Shown here piece after piece: positions 14,382 to 22,767 of a stretch of DNA of 23,906 nucleotides. A program made the position numbers and the translations under genes. The DNA comes from an uncultured Eubacteriales bacterium. GTDB lineage: Bacteria; Bacillota; Clostridia; Christensenellales; UBA1242. The DNA lies in NCBI GenBank assembly GCA_902796635.1, contig CADBPU010000055.1, forward strand, positions 1 to 23,906. Reading direction: 5' to 3'. The notes under the pieces are model-generated. The model was not told the DNA's origin and did not search any database. It saw only the letters and a list, made by a program, of their open reading frames with translations. Position 1 is the first letter of the stretch. The number at the start of each line of letters is the position of its first letter.

Positions 14382-14410
14382 TTGACAATATTATATTTTT
14401 GCTGTAAAAT
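14382..14410 (+). promoter_or_regulatory. Upstream promoter of the suf operon
   Basis: TTGACA (14382-14387), 17 bases, TAAAAT (14405-14410) gives a start near 14417. A second possible promoter, TTGGTA (14424-14429) with TATAAT at 14448-14453 (18-base spacer), lies downstream. Confidence 0.7.
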
Positions 14411-14417
14411 AAATCAT

Positions 14418-14428
14418 ACTAATTTGGT
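14418..14428. promoter_or_regulatory. Candidate operator in the suf promoter region
   Basis: ACTAATTTGGT is a near-palindrome (one mismatch between arms) centred just after the upstream start point and overlapping the second promoter's -35. It is a plausible place for a repressor such as the Rrf2 protein; the assignment is inference. Confidence 0.3.
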
Positions 14429-14473
14429 AGGAATTATACAAATAGGGTATAATTTTTATGATATGGAGAAATA

Positions 14474-15217
14474 ATGAAACAGCTTTTAAGTATTAAAAAT
14501 TTATTTGTAAATGTAGAAGACAAAGAAATATTAAAAGGATTAAATTTTGAAGTAAATGCGGGCGAGACTCATGTTATTATGGGTCCAAATGGTGCTGGCA
14601 AGAGCAGTTTGATGAATGCAATTTTTGGTAATCCAAAATATCAAAAAACAAATGGTCAAATTGTTTTTAATGATGTTGATATCACAAATGCAAAACCAGA
14701 TGAAATTGCAAAACTTGGCGTGTTTATGTCTTTTCAAAACCCTGTCAGTGTTGAAGGCATAAGTGTTTTTAATTTTATAAAAACAGCAAAGAGTAAACTT
14801 ACAAATAGTCCTATCAATTATTTTGACCTTAAAGATGAGATTGATAAATATGTCTTGCAACTTGATATGAGAGAAGAACTTTCAAAAAGAGATTTGAATG
14901 TTGGTTTTTCTGGTGGAGAAAAAAAGAAAGCCGAAATTTTGCAAATGCTGTGCTTAAATCCAAAACTTGCAATTTTGGACGAGACAGATAGCGGACTTGA
15001 TGTTGACGCAATAAAGGTTGTGTCAAAAGGTGTTGAGATGTTTAAGAATGACCAAAATGCTGTTCTAATCATCACTCACTCATCAAGAATTTTGGAACAT
15101 CTCAAAGTTGACAAAGTGCATATTCTGTTAAACGGAAAAATTGTAAAAACAGGTGATGCATCGCTTGTGGATTTTGTAGAAAAAAATGGATATGCTGGTT
15201 TTGAAGGAGAAAATTAA
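14474..15217 (+). CDS. sufC: SufC, ATPase of the Fe-S cluster scaffold
   Basis: The soluble ABC-type ATPase that works with SufB and SufD as a cytoplasmic scaffold complex for Fe-S cluster assembly; it is not a transporter. The Walker A loop GPNGAGKSS is at 37-45, the ABC signature FSGGEKKKAEIL at about 145-156 (SufC proteins have Glu-Lys after SGGE) and Walker B LAILDETDSGLD ends in D169-E170, the Asp-Glu pair. Length 247 is normal. It starts the operon after a GGAGA site. Its TAA overlaps the A of the sufB ATG, so the two are translationally coupled. Confidence 0.96.
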   Translation: MKQLLSIKNLFVNVEDKEILKGLNFEVNAGETHVIMGPNGAGKSSLMNAIFGNPKYQKTNGQIVFNDVDITNAKPDEIAKLGVFMSFQNPVSVEGISVFNFIKTAKSKLTNSPINYFDLKDEIDKYVLQLDMREELSKRDLNVGFSGGEKKKAEILQMLCLNPKLAILDETDSGLDVDAIKVVSKGVEMFKNDQNAVLIITHSSRILEHLKVDKVHILLNGKIVKTGDASLVDFVEKNGYAGFEGEN

Positions 15218-16656
15218 TGGATAGAAAAAACAAAGATTTCTCCGGGGCTTCAAAAAACGATTTAGATTTTTTACAAGACAATCAAAATTTTTACGACTTC
15301 AAAAATGCTGATGACTATGAATATAAAATAAAAAAGGGCTTATCAAAAGAAATTGTGGAAGAAATTTCAAAAAGAAAAAATGAACCCGATTGGCTTTTGC
15401 AAATAAGACTCAAAGCACTTGAAACATATTTCAAATTGGATTTGCCTCAATGGGGTCCTGATTTGAGTGAACTTGATATGGACAATATATCAACTTACGT
15501 CAAGCCAAAGACAGAAAGTAAAAGCAGTTGGGAAGATGTGCCAGAAGACATAAAAAACACTTTCACAAAATTGGGTATACCCAAGGCAGAGCATCAATAT
15601 TTGGCAGGCGTGGGTGCACAATATGATAGTGAAGTTGTGTATCATTCAATCAAAGAAGACATGCTAAAAAGGGGTGTTATATATACCGATATAGATACAG
15701 CTGTTAAGGAATATCCAGAACTTGTAAAAGAATATTTTTCAAAATGTGTTCCACTATCTGAGCACAAATTCATATCACTGCATTATGCAGTGTTTAGTGG
15801 TGGCAGTTTTGTTTATGTTCCAAAGGGCGTAAAACTTGAAATGCCATTGCAATCATATTTTAGACTTAATTCGCCCGAAAGTGGACAGTTTGAACATACA
15901 CTAATTATTGTTGATGAGGGTGCAAGTTTACACTTTATTGAAGGTTGCAGTGCTCCAAAATATAGCAAAGTCAATTTGCATGCGGGTTGTGTTGAATTGT
16001 TTGTTAAAGATAATGCAGAGATGAAGTTTAGCACAATAGAAAACTGGTCAAAAAATATGCTCAATCTTAACACCAAAAAAGCGATTGTGGGAAATAATGC
16101 AAAACTTGATTGGGTGAGTGGTAGTTTTGGAAGTAAAATCTCAATGTTATACCCAATGAGTATTTTGCAAGGCGATAATTCAAGCACAGAGTATGTTGGC
16201 ATATCTTTTGCAGGTAGTGGTCAAAATCTTGATACTGGCTTCAAGGTGTTGCACATTGGCAAAAACACAACAAGCAATGTGGTTTCAAAAAGCATTTCAA
16301 AAAGTGGTGGGGTTGCCACGTACAGAAGCATTGTAAACATTCTTCCATCGGCAATAAATGCAAAGTGTTCGGTGAATTGCGATGGACTTATGCTTGATAG
16401 TATTTCAAAAAGTGATACGATACCCGTAAACAAAATTGCTTGCAATGACATCACTTTTTCTCACGAAGCCAAGGTTGGAAAAATTAGTGAAGAAGCTATT
16501 TATTATCTCATGACAAGGGGACTAACTGAGCAAGATGCAAAAGCAGTTATTGTTCGTGGTTTTGCAAGTCCAATTTCAAAGTCTTTTCCACTTGAATATG
16601 CTGTTGAAATGAATCGGCTGATTGACTTAGAACTTGAGGAGGCAAAAAATGATTAA
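15217..16656 (+). CDS. sufB: SufB, Fe-S cluster scaffold subunit
   Basis: The main scaffold protein on which SufBCD assembles nascent Fe-S clusters. The 479-residue length and C-terminal half are typical: SGGSFVYVPKGVKLEMPLQ, FEHTLIIVDEGASLHFIEGC, the right-handed beta-helix segment and SHEAKVGKISEEAIYYLMTRGLTEQDA near the end. The start overlaps the sufC stop by one base, and its end overlaps sufD by eight bases, so it is made as part of a coupled set. It resembles SufD in its last 100 residues, as expected for these paralogues. Confidence 0.96.
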   Translation: MDRKNKDFSGASKNDLDFLQDNQNFYDFKNADDYEYKIKKGLSKEIVEEISKRKNEPDWLLQIRLKALETYFKLDLPQWGPDLSELDMDNISTYVKPKTESKSSWEDVPEDIKNTFTKLGIPKAEHQYLAGVGAQYDSEVVYHSIKEDMLKRGVIYTDIDTAVKEYPELVKEYFSKCVPLSEHKFISLHYAVFSGGSFVYVPKGVKLEMPLQSYFRLNSPESGQFEHTLIIVDEGASLHFIEGCSAPKYSKVNLHAGCVELFVKDNAEMKFSTIENWSKNMLNLNTKKAIVGNNAKLDWVSGSFGSKISMLYPMSILQGDNSSTEYVGISFAGSGQNLDTGFKVLHIGKNTTSNVVSKSISKSGGVATYRSIVNILPSAINAKCSVNCDGLMLDSISKSDTIPVNKIACNDITFSHEAKVGKISEEAIYYLMTRGLTEQDAKAVIVRGFASPISKSFPLEYAVEMNRLIDLELEEAKND

Positions 16657-17692
16657 GATAAACAAATCACCTGTATTAACTTCTCAAAATTACGGCATAA
16701 ATTATTTTGAAATTGATGAAAAGTTGTTAAACCAAAAGTTTGACAAATTTGAAACTTACAAAATTAAAAATGACCAAAATGTAAAAGTCGAAGCGTTAAA
16801 CAAAAAGATAAGCAATCCCATGTCAAATGAGTTAAGCATTCAATCACAAAATCAAGCAAATTTTCAAAAACAAATTGTGTTTGAAAACACAAGCAAAGAT
16901 ATAACAAATATTAAATTTGATGTTTCAAGACCACTTGTTGATGTAATTGATATTGTAGTAAAAAAAGATGCAAGTGCAAAACTTATTTTAGAATATTCAT
17001 CAAATGAGAATATGTATCATAATGGAGTGCTAAATTTAACTCTTGAAAAGGATGCAGAGCTGGATATTGTTATTTTATATAACATGAAAAACTCATCAAA
17101 CAATTTTGTTTCAATAAACTCTAATATTGATAATAATTCTCAATTAAATATATTTATAATTGATTTTGGTTGTCAAAATTCCGTCCAGAGATTGGAAAAT
17201 AGTTTGAATGGTGATTATTCTGTATTCAGTCTCAATAGTATTTATTTTGGTTCAAATACTGATAATTTAGGTATTAATTATTTAAGCAATGTTTTTGGAA
17301 AATCTACACAGACATATATGAATAGTATTTGTGTGCTTGACGGTCATGCAAAAAAGAATTTTGTGGGCACAATTGACTTCAAACAAGGTTCAAAAAAAAG
17401 CGTAGGAGATGTTAGTGAAAACTGCATCATGCTTTCAAAAACAGCCAAGTCATTGTCAACGCCAATTTTGCTTTGTGGAGAAGAAGACGTTGATGGCAAG
17501 CATAGTTCATCTCTTGGAAAGATTGATGAAGACGAACTTTTTTATATGATGACAAGGGGTATTTCAAAACAAGATGCAATAAAACTTCTAATCAAAGCAA
17601 AACTTTCAAAATTGCTTAATAATATTTTTGATGAACAATTGAGAGAAAAAATAAAAGAAAGGATTGAAGATAAATTAAATGAACATAGGTAA
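16649..17692 (+). CDS. sufD: SufD, Fe-S cluster scaffold subunit
   Basis: Paralogue of SufB that completes the SufBC2D complex and is needed for iron entry. The ATG at 16649 follows GAGGAGG, so I prefer it over an upstream in-frame start; the protein is then 347 residues. The middle is beta-helix-like and less conserved; the C-terminal SSSLGKIDEDELFYMMTRGISKQDAIKLL is the family signature. Its first codons overlap the end of sufB, and its last 14 bases overlap sufS. Confidence 0.93.
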   Translation: MIKINKSPVLTSQNYGINYFEIDEKLLNQKFDKFETYKIKNDQNVKVEALNKKISNPMSNELSIQSQNQANFQKQIVFENTSKDITNIKFDVSRPLVDVIDIVVKKDASAKLILEYSSNENMYHNGVLNLTLEKDAELDIVILYNMKNSSNNFVSINSNIDNNSQLNIFIIDFGCQNSVQRLENSLNGDYSVFSLNSIYFGSNTDNLGINYLSNVFGKSTQTYMNSICVLDGHAKKNFVGTIDFKQGSKKSVGDVSENCIMLSKTAKSLSTPILLCGEEDVDGKHSSSLGKIDEDELFYMMTRGISKQDAIKLLIKAKLSKLLNNIFDEQLREKIKERIEDKLNEHR

Positions 17693-18896
17693 TATAAAAA
17701 GAGATTTTCCTATTTTTGAAAATAATGATATTTCTTATTTAGATAGTGCAGCAACATCGCAAAAGCCAAAATGTGTGATTGATTGCATAAAAAATTTTTA
17801 TAAGAATACAAATGCAAATGCACATCGTGGGGCATATGGGCTCAGTTTGCAATCATCCGCTTTGCTTTCAAATGCAAGGCACAAGGTTGCAAAGTTTTTG
17901 AATGCAAAATATGATGAAGAAATTATATTCACAAAAAATTCAACAGAAGCACTCAATCTTATTGCACAAAGCTATGGCAATTTGGCAATAAAAAAAGGTG
18001 ATGAAATTGTACTTTCCATTTTAGAACATCACAGCATGATTGTGCCATTTCAAAATTTGGCTAAGCACAAAAGTGCAGAATTAAAATTTTTATATCTTGA
18101 TAAAAACTATCAAATAAATGAAAAAGAAATTGAAGATAAAATAACCAGCAAAACAAAAATTGTTGGCATATCAACAGTGTCAAATGCTTTGGGTATCATT
18201 ACTGATTATCAAAAAATAATAGATAAAGCGCACAGCGTTGGCGCTGTGGTTGTGGTAGATGCATCGCAAAGCATTGCTCACGTGCCATTCGATGTTAAAA
18301 AAACAGATGCTGACTTTGTAATATTTTCTGCACACAAAATGTATGGTCCACTTGGTGTTGGAGTGCTTTATGGCAAAAAACAACTGCTTGAGAAAATGCC
18401 ACCATTTTTGATGGGTGGTGATATGATTGAATATGTGTATGAAGATAACACAACTTTTGCCCCACTTCCAAACAAGTTTGAAGCAGGCACAATGGATGTT
18501 GCGTCTATTTCTGCCCTTGAAGTTGCAATATCATACATTGAAAGTATTGGATATGAAAACATTGAAAAAGTAGAAAATGAGTTAAAAATATATCTTTATC
18601 AAAGATTAAAAAATTTGCCATACATTGAACTATATTGCAGTGATGATTTGCAAAAACAAACGGGCCTTGTGTCTTTCAATGTTAAGGGAGTTCATCCACA
18701 TGATGTGGCAAGCATTTTGGATATGCAAGGCGTATGCGTAAGGGCAGGCAACCATTGTGCGCAACCACTTTTGAGATGGCTTGGTGTCAACAGCACCGTG
18801 AGAGCTAGCGTTGGTATATATAACACAAAAGCAGATATTGACAGATTGATTTTGGCTCTTGAAAAAGTTTATCAAACTTTCAAAAAATATATTTAG
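17679..18896 (+). CDS. sufS: SufS, group II cysteine desulfurase
   Basis: A PLP enzyme that removes sulfur from cysteine as a persulfide on its own active-site Cys and passes it to SufU. The PLP Lys is K220 in SAHKMYGP, and the persulfide Cys is C360 in the group II motif RAGNHCAQP. Other landmarks are FLDSAATSQKP-like YLDSAATSQKP near the start and HHSMIVPFQ after the first third. Length 405 is normal. The start overlaps sufD by 14 bases and the first residues MNIGNIKRDFPIF fit the family N-terminus. Confidence 0.96.
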   Translation: MNIGNIKRDFPIFENNDISYLDSAATSQKPKCVIDCIKNFYKNTNANAHRGAYGLSLQSSALLSNARHKVAKFLNAKYDEEIIFTKNSTEALNLIAQSYGNLAIKKGDEIVLSILEHHSMIVPFQNLAKHKSAELKFLYLDKNYQINEKEIEDKITSKTKIVGISTVSNALGIITDYQKIIDKAHSVGAVVVVDASQSIAHVPFDVKKTDADFVIFSAHKMYGPLGVGVLYGKKQLLEKMPPFLMGGDMIEYVYEDNTTFAPLPNKFEAGTMDVASISALEVAISYIESIGYENIEKVENELKIYLYQRLKNLPYIELYCSDDLQKQTGLVSFNVKGVHPHDVASILDMQGVCVRAGNHCAQPLLRWLGVNSTVRASVGIYNTKADIDRLILALEKVYQTFKKYI

Positions 18897-18904
18897 GAGA
18901 TGTT

Positions 18905-19333
18905 ATGAACGATTTAAGCGAATTTTATACTGATATAATCATGGAACATAGTGCCAATAGCCACAACAGGCACGAACTTTTTGATGAAACTTGTTCAGCA
19001 CATGGTCATAATCCCAATTGTGGTGATGACATCACTTTGCATATTTTATATGATGGCGATAAGATTAAAGATTTATCTTTTACAGGCAGTGGCTGCGCTA
19101 TTTCTCAAAGTTCCACATCTATTATGATTGATTTACTTAAAGGCAAATCAAAAGCAGAAGCAAACGCGCTTATTGATTTATTTGTTGACATGATTGATAG
19201 AAAGCCGCTTTCAAACGAACAACAAAAAATGCTTAAAGAAGCCATGGCGTTTCAAAACATACAAAACATGCCAGCAAGGGTCAAATGTGCTTTGCTTGCA
19301 TGGAAGACATTAAAACAAAAAATAGATGAATAA
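18905..19333 (+). CDS. sufU: SufU, zinc-dependent sulfurtransferase
   Basis: Accepts persulfide sulfur from SufS and hands it to the SufBCD scaffold; the Gram-positive counterpart of SufE. The four zinc-site residues are in place: C39 and D41 in NPNCGDD, C64 in GSGCAIS and C128 in RVKCALL, closely matching B. subtilis (C41, D43, C66, C128). The 142-residue length is normal. It lies 8 bases after sufS and its AGGAG site overlaps the sufS stop. No sufA or sufE-like gene follows. Confidence 0.95.
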   Translation: MNDLSEFYTDIIMEHSANSHNRHELFDETCSAHGHNPNCGDDITLHILYDGDKIKDLSFTGSGCAISQSSTSIMIDLLKGKSKAEANALIDLFVDMIDRKPLSNEQQKMLKEAMAFQNIQNMPARVKCALLAWKTLKQKIDE

Positions 19334-19350
19334 ATTTTATATTAAAATTT
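19332..19350 (+). repeat. AT-only perfect inverted repeat at the sufU stop
   Basis: Eight-base arms AAATTTTA / TAAAATTT with a 3-base loop begin inside the sufU stop codon. It may be a weak terminator or stabiliser at the end of the suf transcript; it resembles the AT-only hairpin at the cysS stop. Confidence 0.45.
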
Positions 19351-19376
19351 GATATTTTATAATAAATTTAATTTAT

Positions 19377-19406
19377 TTGACAAATTACTAAATAAATTGT
19401 TATCAT
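19377..19406 (+). promoter_or_regulatory. Promoter of the 19433 gene
   Basis: TTGACA (19377-19382), 18 bases, TATCAT (19401-19406) with TGT directly before it. Confidence 0.65.
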
Positions 19407-19432
19407 AATAAAAATAAAGGTTGGTAAAAGTT

Positions 19433-19855
19433 TTGAATAAAATTATAGCCATAATAGAAAATGTTATAAAAATCATTCTTGGTACATGGGATAAGATAAG
19501 CGATGTGCAAATAAAAAATGTTGAACTTCTCTACAAGGAAGACAAATTCAATATTTTGGGCAAGGGTAGTTTTGATAAGGCAAAAGTAACAGCAAAGGTT
19601 GTTAGTGGAGAATATCCATTTCAAGTTATAGATGACTTTGTTTTGGAAATAGCACTTTATGATTATTTAGTTTTGCAGAAGAATAAAGACGTCTATGAAT
19701 TTGGTAAAAATGGAATAAAACTTGAAGACATGCACCCAATACAACAAGAAGAGTATGTGAAAAATATCGCAGATGGCATAAAAAAATATTATGGAATAAA
19801 AGAAGCCATGGAATATTTGCAAGGATATGATATAATAAAAAACAAAAAAAATTAA
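19433..19855 (+). CDS. Unrecognised 140-residue protein
   Basis: I do not recognise this protein. The start is uncertain: no ATG is available and two in-frame TTG codons (19421 and 19433) follow AAAGG at 19416-19420; the second has workable spacing of 12 bases and gives MNKIIAIIENVIKII, an amphipathic or membrane-seeking helix. Residues 16-80 look like a compact alpha/beta region (VQIKNVELLYKEDKFNILGKG, VVSGEYPFQVIDDF) and the C-terminus is helical. No cysteines. It lies 13 bases before the following lipoprotein gene, so the two are probably in one unit and it may help an envelope process. Confidence 0.65.
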   Translation: MNKIIAIIENVIKIILGTWDKISDVQIKNVELLYKEDKFNILGKGSFDKAKVTAKVVSGEYPFQVIDDFVLEIALYDYLVLQKNKDVYEFGKNGIKLEDMHPIQQEEYVKNIADGIKKYYGIKEAMEYLQGYDIIKNKKN

Positions 19856-19868
19856 TGTTGGAGATAAT

Positions 19869-20399
19869 ATGAAAAAGAAAATTTTAAGTTTTATTGCAAT
19901 TTTGGTTTGTGTACTCTCGATGGGATTATGTTTATCAGGATGCTTTGAAAATGTTGTGCCTTGTGCGTGGGTAAAACTTGATATGGAAGGTTATGTTTAT
20001 TACAGATCCAATATGTATGCTTCTGGTGGCAATCATATTGAATTGTATGAAAGCCAAGAAGAATTTAATTCAACATTTCCTCAAACATTGATAGAAATTG
20101 TTTTTTATCCAAGAATACTTGGTGCTTATGATACAGAAGATGAAGGTAGGGTTACAACAGTTGATGTTTCAAGACCAAATCAAGTAAGCATGACTGTTAT
20201 CATCAACAAATTGCCAGAAAATTCACTTTATTCTCCAGAAAAAAAAGTGTATCTCAATGGTGAATTGCTTGTTTCAAATCCAGAATATGATTACAGTAGT
20301 GATGCAATAGTTTCTTGGATGTTTGACAACGTTCCATTTGTTCGTGGCAACCCAAATGGTCAATTCAACGAATTTATTAACAAGTTGGAGTATAAATAA
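19869..20399 (+). CDS. Small secreted lipoprotein of unknown function
   Basis: A 176-residue protein with a clean lipoprotein signal: MKKK, a hydrophobic core to about residue 21 and a lipobox LSGC with Cys at about residue 25. The mature part is polar and beta-rich in appearance (AWVKLDMEGYVYYRS, VTTVDVSRPNQVSMTVII, VYLNGELLV), which fits a small beta-sandwich domain, but I see no known motif. One further Cys follows soon after the lipid Cys (residue 32). The start is supported by GGAGA 5 bases upstream. Confidence 0.82.
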   Translation: MKKKILSFIAILVCVLSMGLCLSGCFENVVPCAWVKLDMEGYVYYRSNMYASGGNHIELYESQEEFNSTFPQTLIEIVFYPRILGAYDTEDEGRVTTVDVSRPNQVSMTVIINKLPENSLYSPEKKVYLNGELLVSNPEYDYSSDAIVSWMFDNVPFVRGNPNGQFNEFINKLEYK

Positions 20400-20418
20400 T
20401 TGAATAGATTTATAAATA

Positions 20419-20449
20419 AAAATGGCCTGCGATTGCAAGTCATTTTTTA
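20419..20449. terminator. Terminator between the lipoprotein and the 20467 gene
   Basis: AAATGGCCTGC and GCAAGTCATTT pair over about 11 positions with one wobble and one mismatch around a GATT loop, with A and T runs outside. It can serve the plus-strand lipoprotein gene and possibly the convergent minus gene. Confidence 0.65.
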
Positions 20450-20466
20450 TTTTTCTTTTTATTATT

Positions 20467-21033
20467 TTAATTACTGAAAGCCCAGAAGAACGCAAAGAAT
20501 TCTGCCACAGTATAAACAAAGATTAAAGATAGATATATAAAACCAAACAATGTATCAAATCTTCTTGATGTTGGCTCAAAGTTATCTTTTCTGCCAACAG
20601 TATATTCTTGCACATTTTGTCCTTCAACTTTCGTTTCTTGCTCTGCTGGTTCAACTGCATTGGCATTTTCTGTTTGTGCTGATTTTGATTCCAAACTTTG
20701 TTTTTCTTTTTTGGGTGGTCTGCAAACAAATGCCGTCATTGTTCTCATAATCAATATTTCATAAAAGTTGACCATAAGAATAAGTGCAACAAGTCCCAAA
20801 ATAAATACACCAAACAAAATGATTATGGATTTGCCCGGTTCTTTTATTGTGAGTTGATTGATGAGTACTGAAGTGTAAAATGTTGCAGCAACAGAAAGTG
20901 CAAGTAAAAATACCAACAAAATTAATGATAAAATTTTTCTTGCTTTGCTTTGATTGTGCCAATCAGATTTCATTTTTCTGTATCTTGATGGAATCGTAAA
21001 TATCCATGTCAATATTTTCAAAAAATTGCTCAT
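20467..21033 (-). CDS. Membrane protein of unknown function, three predicted helices
   Basis: A 188-residue protein with hydrophobic helices at about 34-58, 69-96 and 159-186. Between helices 2 and 3 is a polar cytoplasmic or external stretch (about 103-158) rich in Glu, Gln and Lys, with one Cys before it (FVCRPPKKE). No catalytic motif or transporter signature is visible. The start follows AAAGGAG at good spacing, and an extended -10 (TGTTATAAT, minus strand, 21076-21084) lies about 40 bases upstream. It is divergent from the 21184 gene. Confidence 0.82.
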   Translation of the reverse strand: MSNFLKILTWIFTIPSRYRKMKSDWHNQSKARKILSLILLVFLLALSVAATFYTSVLINQLTIKEPGKSIIILFGVFILGLVALILMVNFYEILIMRTMTAFVCRPPKKEKQSLESKSAQTENANAVEPAEQETKVEGQNVQEYTVGRKDNFEPTSRRFDTLFGFIYLSLIFVYTVAEFFAFFWAFSN

Positions 21034-21075
21034 ATATACTCCTTTTACAATATAATAATTTGATTTTGTAAAATT

Positions 21076-21084
21076 ATTATAACA
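21076..21084 (-). promoter_or_regulatory. Extended -10 promoter of the 20467 gene
   Basis: Minus-strand TGTTATAAT is a perfect extended -10. The leader would be about 36 bases and contains the AAAGGAG site. Confidence 0.65.
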
Positions 21085-21153
21085 TGAATACTAAAAAAAT
21101 AGTAATATTTATTAAAAATTTTCAAATTGCCTATTTATTTTTTCAAAAAAGCA

Positions 21154-21162
21154 TGTTATAAT
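21154..21162 (+). promoter_or_regulatory. Extended -10 promoter of the 21184 gene
   Basis: TGTTATAAT is a perfect extended -10; the predicted start near 21169 leaves a leader of about 15 bases with GGAAAGGA. It is about 70 bases from the oppositely facing promoter at 21076-21084. Confidence 0.65.
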
Positions 21163-21183
21163 AATTGTGGAAAGGAAAAAAAT

Positions 21184-21828
21184 ATGGAAAAAGATAACTT
21201 GAGTGTTTCATTAAATATGAATGAATATAAGCAAAAAGTTGAAGCAATGAGTGTTAAGCAACTTTTGAAAGAAAAAGAGAAAATTGAAAGACACTTAACC
21301 GTCAACTATATTTTTATGGGTCCAAATTTTTATAGTGTAAACCAAGTGAATATCAAAGATGATCCAGAAGAAAAAAATAGAATTTATGTTCGTAAAAAAG
21401 TTTCAATTTTAACAAAAATGATCAGTGGACAATTAAATACTTACACAACAGATTTTGCTTCTTGCTGGCAATTTATTAATAAAAAATTTCTAGAAACAAC
21501 ATCTTTTGGTGATCATGTCACAGCTATACTTAAAGGTAAAACTGTTCCTTTTGCAGACAAACTTACAGTCAAAGGTCTTACTGCGTACAAAAAATATCTC
21601 TTGGTTTTGAGCGATAACTTAGGCAAAGATATGAACTTGATCCCAGCGGCACAAGATGCTATAGACACAGAATATTATGCTGATGCAAATTTGGATAGAA
21701 ATAAATTTTATTCCAGAAAATACTTACCTTCAAACATAGATGCAATTTTCAAAAATTTAATCAAATCAAAAATGGTTGATGAGCAACTTGCAAAAGTTGG
21801 CACTGTTGACAAAAATGAAGAAATGTAA
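21184..21828 (+). CDS. Unrecognised 214-residue protein
   Basis: I do not recognise this protein. The ATG at 21184 is chosen because GGAAAGGA precedes it and a promoter lies just upstream. It has no signal peptide or membrane helix. The N-terminal 40 residues are a charged helix (YKQKVEAMSVKQLLKEKEKIE), the middle alternates strand-like segments (NYIFMGPNFYSVNQVNI, IYVRKKVSIL) and the end is helical. A single Cys (FASCWQF). It stands 24 bases before a membrane-anchored metalloprotease gene with which it is likely co-transcribed, so a cytoplasmic partner or substrate role is possible but unproven. Confidence 0.78.
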   Translation: MEKDNLSVSLNMNEYKQKVEAMSVKQLLKEKEKIERHLTVNYIFMGPNFYSVNQVNIKDDPEEKNRIYVRKKVSILTKMISGQLNTYTTDFASCWQFINKKFLETTSFGDHVTAILKGKTVPFADKLTVKGLTAYKKYLLVLSDNLGKDMNLIPAAQDAIDTEYYADANLDRNKFYSRKYLPSNIDAIFKNLIKSKMVDEQLAKVGTVDKNEEM

Positions 21829-21852
21829 AGTATTATAAAGGATAGCAAATAT

Positions 21853-22671
21853 ATGAAAAAAAACAAAAAAGTTATAGATATAATGATAACTATGGGTGGT
21901 TGTGTTGTTGGTTCAGCTATTGCATCAGGTGCAATTCTTGGGCCATATTTTGGTGGAAAAGCATATAACGAAAAAATGGGAAGATTACGCTATGGCGATA
22001 CTTGGGATTATTACATGAAAACGCAATGGAACAAACCTATTAGACTTCCTATTTACAATAATACTATTGCTGTTATGTTTAATAATTTTAGTGAATTAGC
22101 AAAAGAAAATGCCATGCACGCAATTTCAAAATTAGATGATGTTTTGAAAAAACAAAGCTTTACTATTTATGATAATGAAAACAAGCCAAAAGATAAAAAC
22201 TATATAAAAATCAGTTTGGTAAATAATCTAACGAGTGAAGATGATGGAAAAGATTATGATACAATTGCTAAAACATATTTGGATTACAATCACAGAACAG
22301 GTATGATGAAGTATCCTGTTAGAATTGAAATTGAAAGAAAATATGTTAATACTTATCGCGATAACGCCAATCAAAATCATTTGCAAGACTATTCAGTTTT
22401 TTCATCAATAGTTCAACACGAACTTGGTCATGCACTGGGACTTGATGATTTGTATAGACAAAAAGATGTGCGTAATAGTGCAATGTTTTATTTAATAAAT
22501 TATGGCTCATATTCTTATAGTGAACTTGACAAACATAACATAAGACATATTTATGATAAAGAACATGACGTTGAATATGAAGTTTCTGTAAGAACACCAA
22601 ATCAAACAGGTTTGTTAAGTTATTATGATGATACAAAAAATGAACACAATGAAGATGAAACAACCATGTAA
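21853..22671 (+). CDS. Membrane-anchored metzincin-like zinc protease
   Basis: A 272-residue predicted zinc endopeptidase. Residues 9-33 form a Gly-rich signal anchor or uncleaved signal, so the catalytic part is probably outside the cell. The zinc motif is HELGHALGLDD with H189, E190, H193 and D199 (HExxHxxGxxD; the third ligand is Asp, as in snapalysin-type M7 enzymes, where most metzincins have His). A candidate Met-turn M211 (SAMFYL) follows, and SELDKHNIRHIYD at 223-235 fits the C-terminal helix of matrixin-like domains. AAAGGA stands 10 bases before the start. A strong terminator follows, so this ends the unit begun at 21184. Substrate unknown. Confidence 0.85.
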   Translation: MKKNKKVIDIMITMGGCVVGSAIASGAILGPYFGGKAYNEKMGRLRYGDTWDYYMKTQWNKPIRLPIYNNTIAVMFNNFSELAKENAMHAISKLDDVLKKQSFTIYDNENKPKDKNYIKISLVNNLTSEDDGKDYDTIAKTYLDYNHRTGMMKYPVRIEIERKYVNTYRDNANQNHLQDYSVFSSIVQHELGHALGLDDLYRQKDVRNSAMFYLINYGSYSYSELDKHNIRHIYDKEHDVEYEVSVRTPNQTGLLSYYDDTKNEHNEDETTM

Positions 22672-22675
22672 AAAT

Positions 22676-22708
22676 AACTACAATGTTTAATCATTGTAGT
22701 TTTTTTAT
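22676..22708 (+). terminator. Intrinsic terminator after the metalloprotease gene
   Basis: A 10-bp perfect stem AACTACAATG / CATTGTAGTT with a 6-base loop is followed by T. Confidence 0.9.
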
Positions 22709-22720
22709 GTATGTATTTAT

Positions 22721-22749
22721 TTGACAATTATTGGGTGTTTATTTATACT
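22721..22749 (+). promoter_or_regulatory. Promoter of the SPFH-zinc-ribbon gene
   Basis: TTGACA (22721-22726), exactly 17 bases, TATACT (22744-22749). AAGGAGG follows. Confidence 0.82.
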
Positions 22750-22767
22750 ATAAACAAGGAGGAATAT

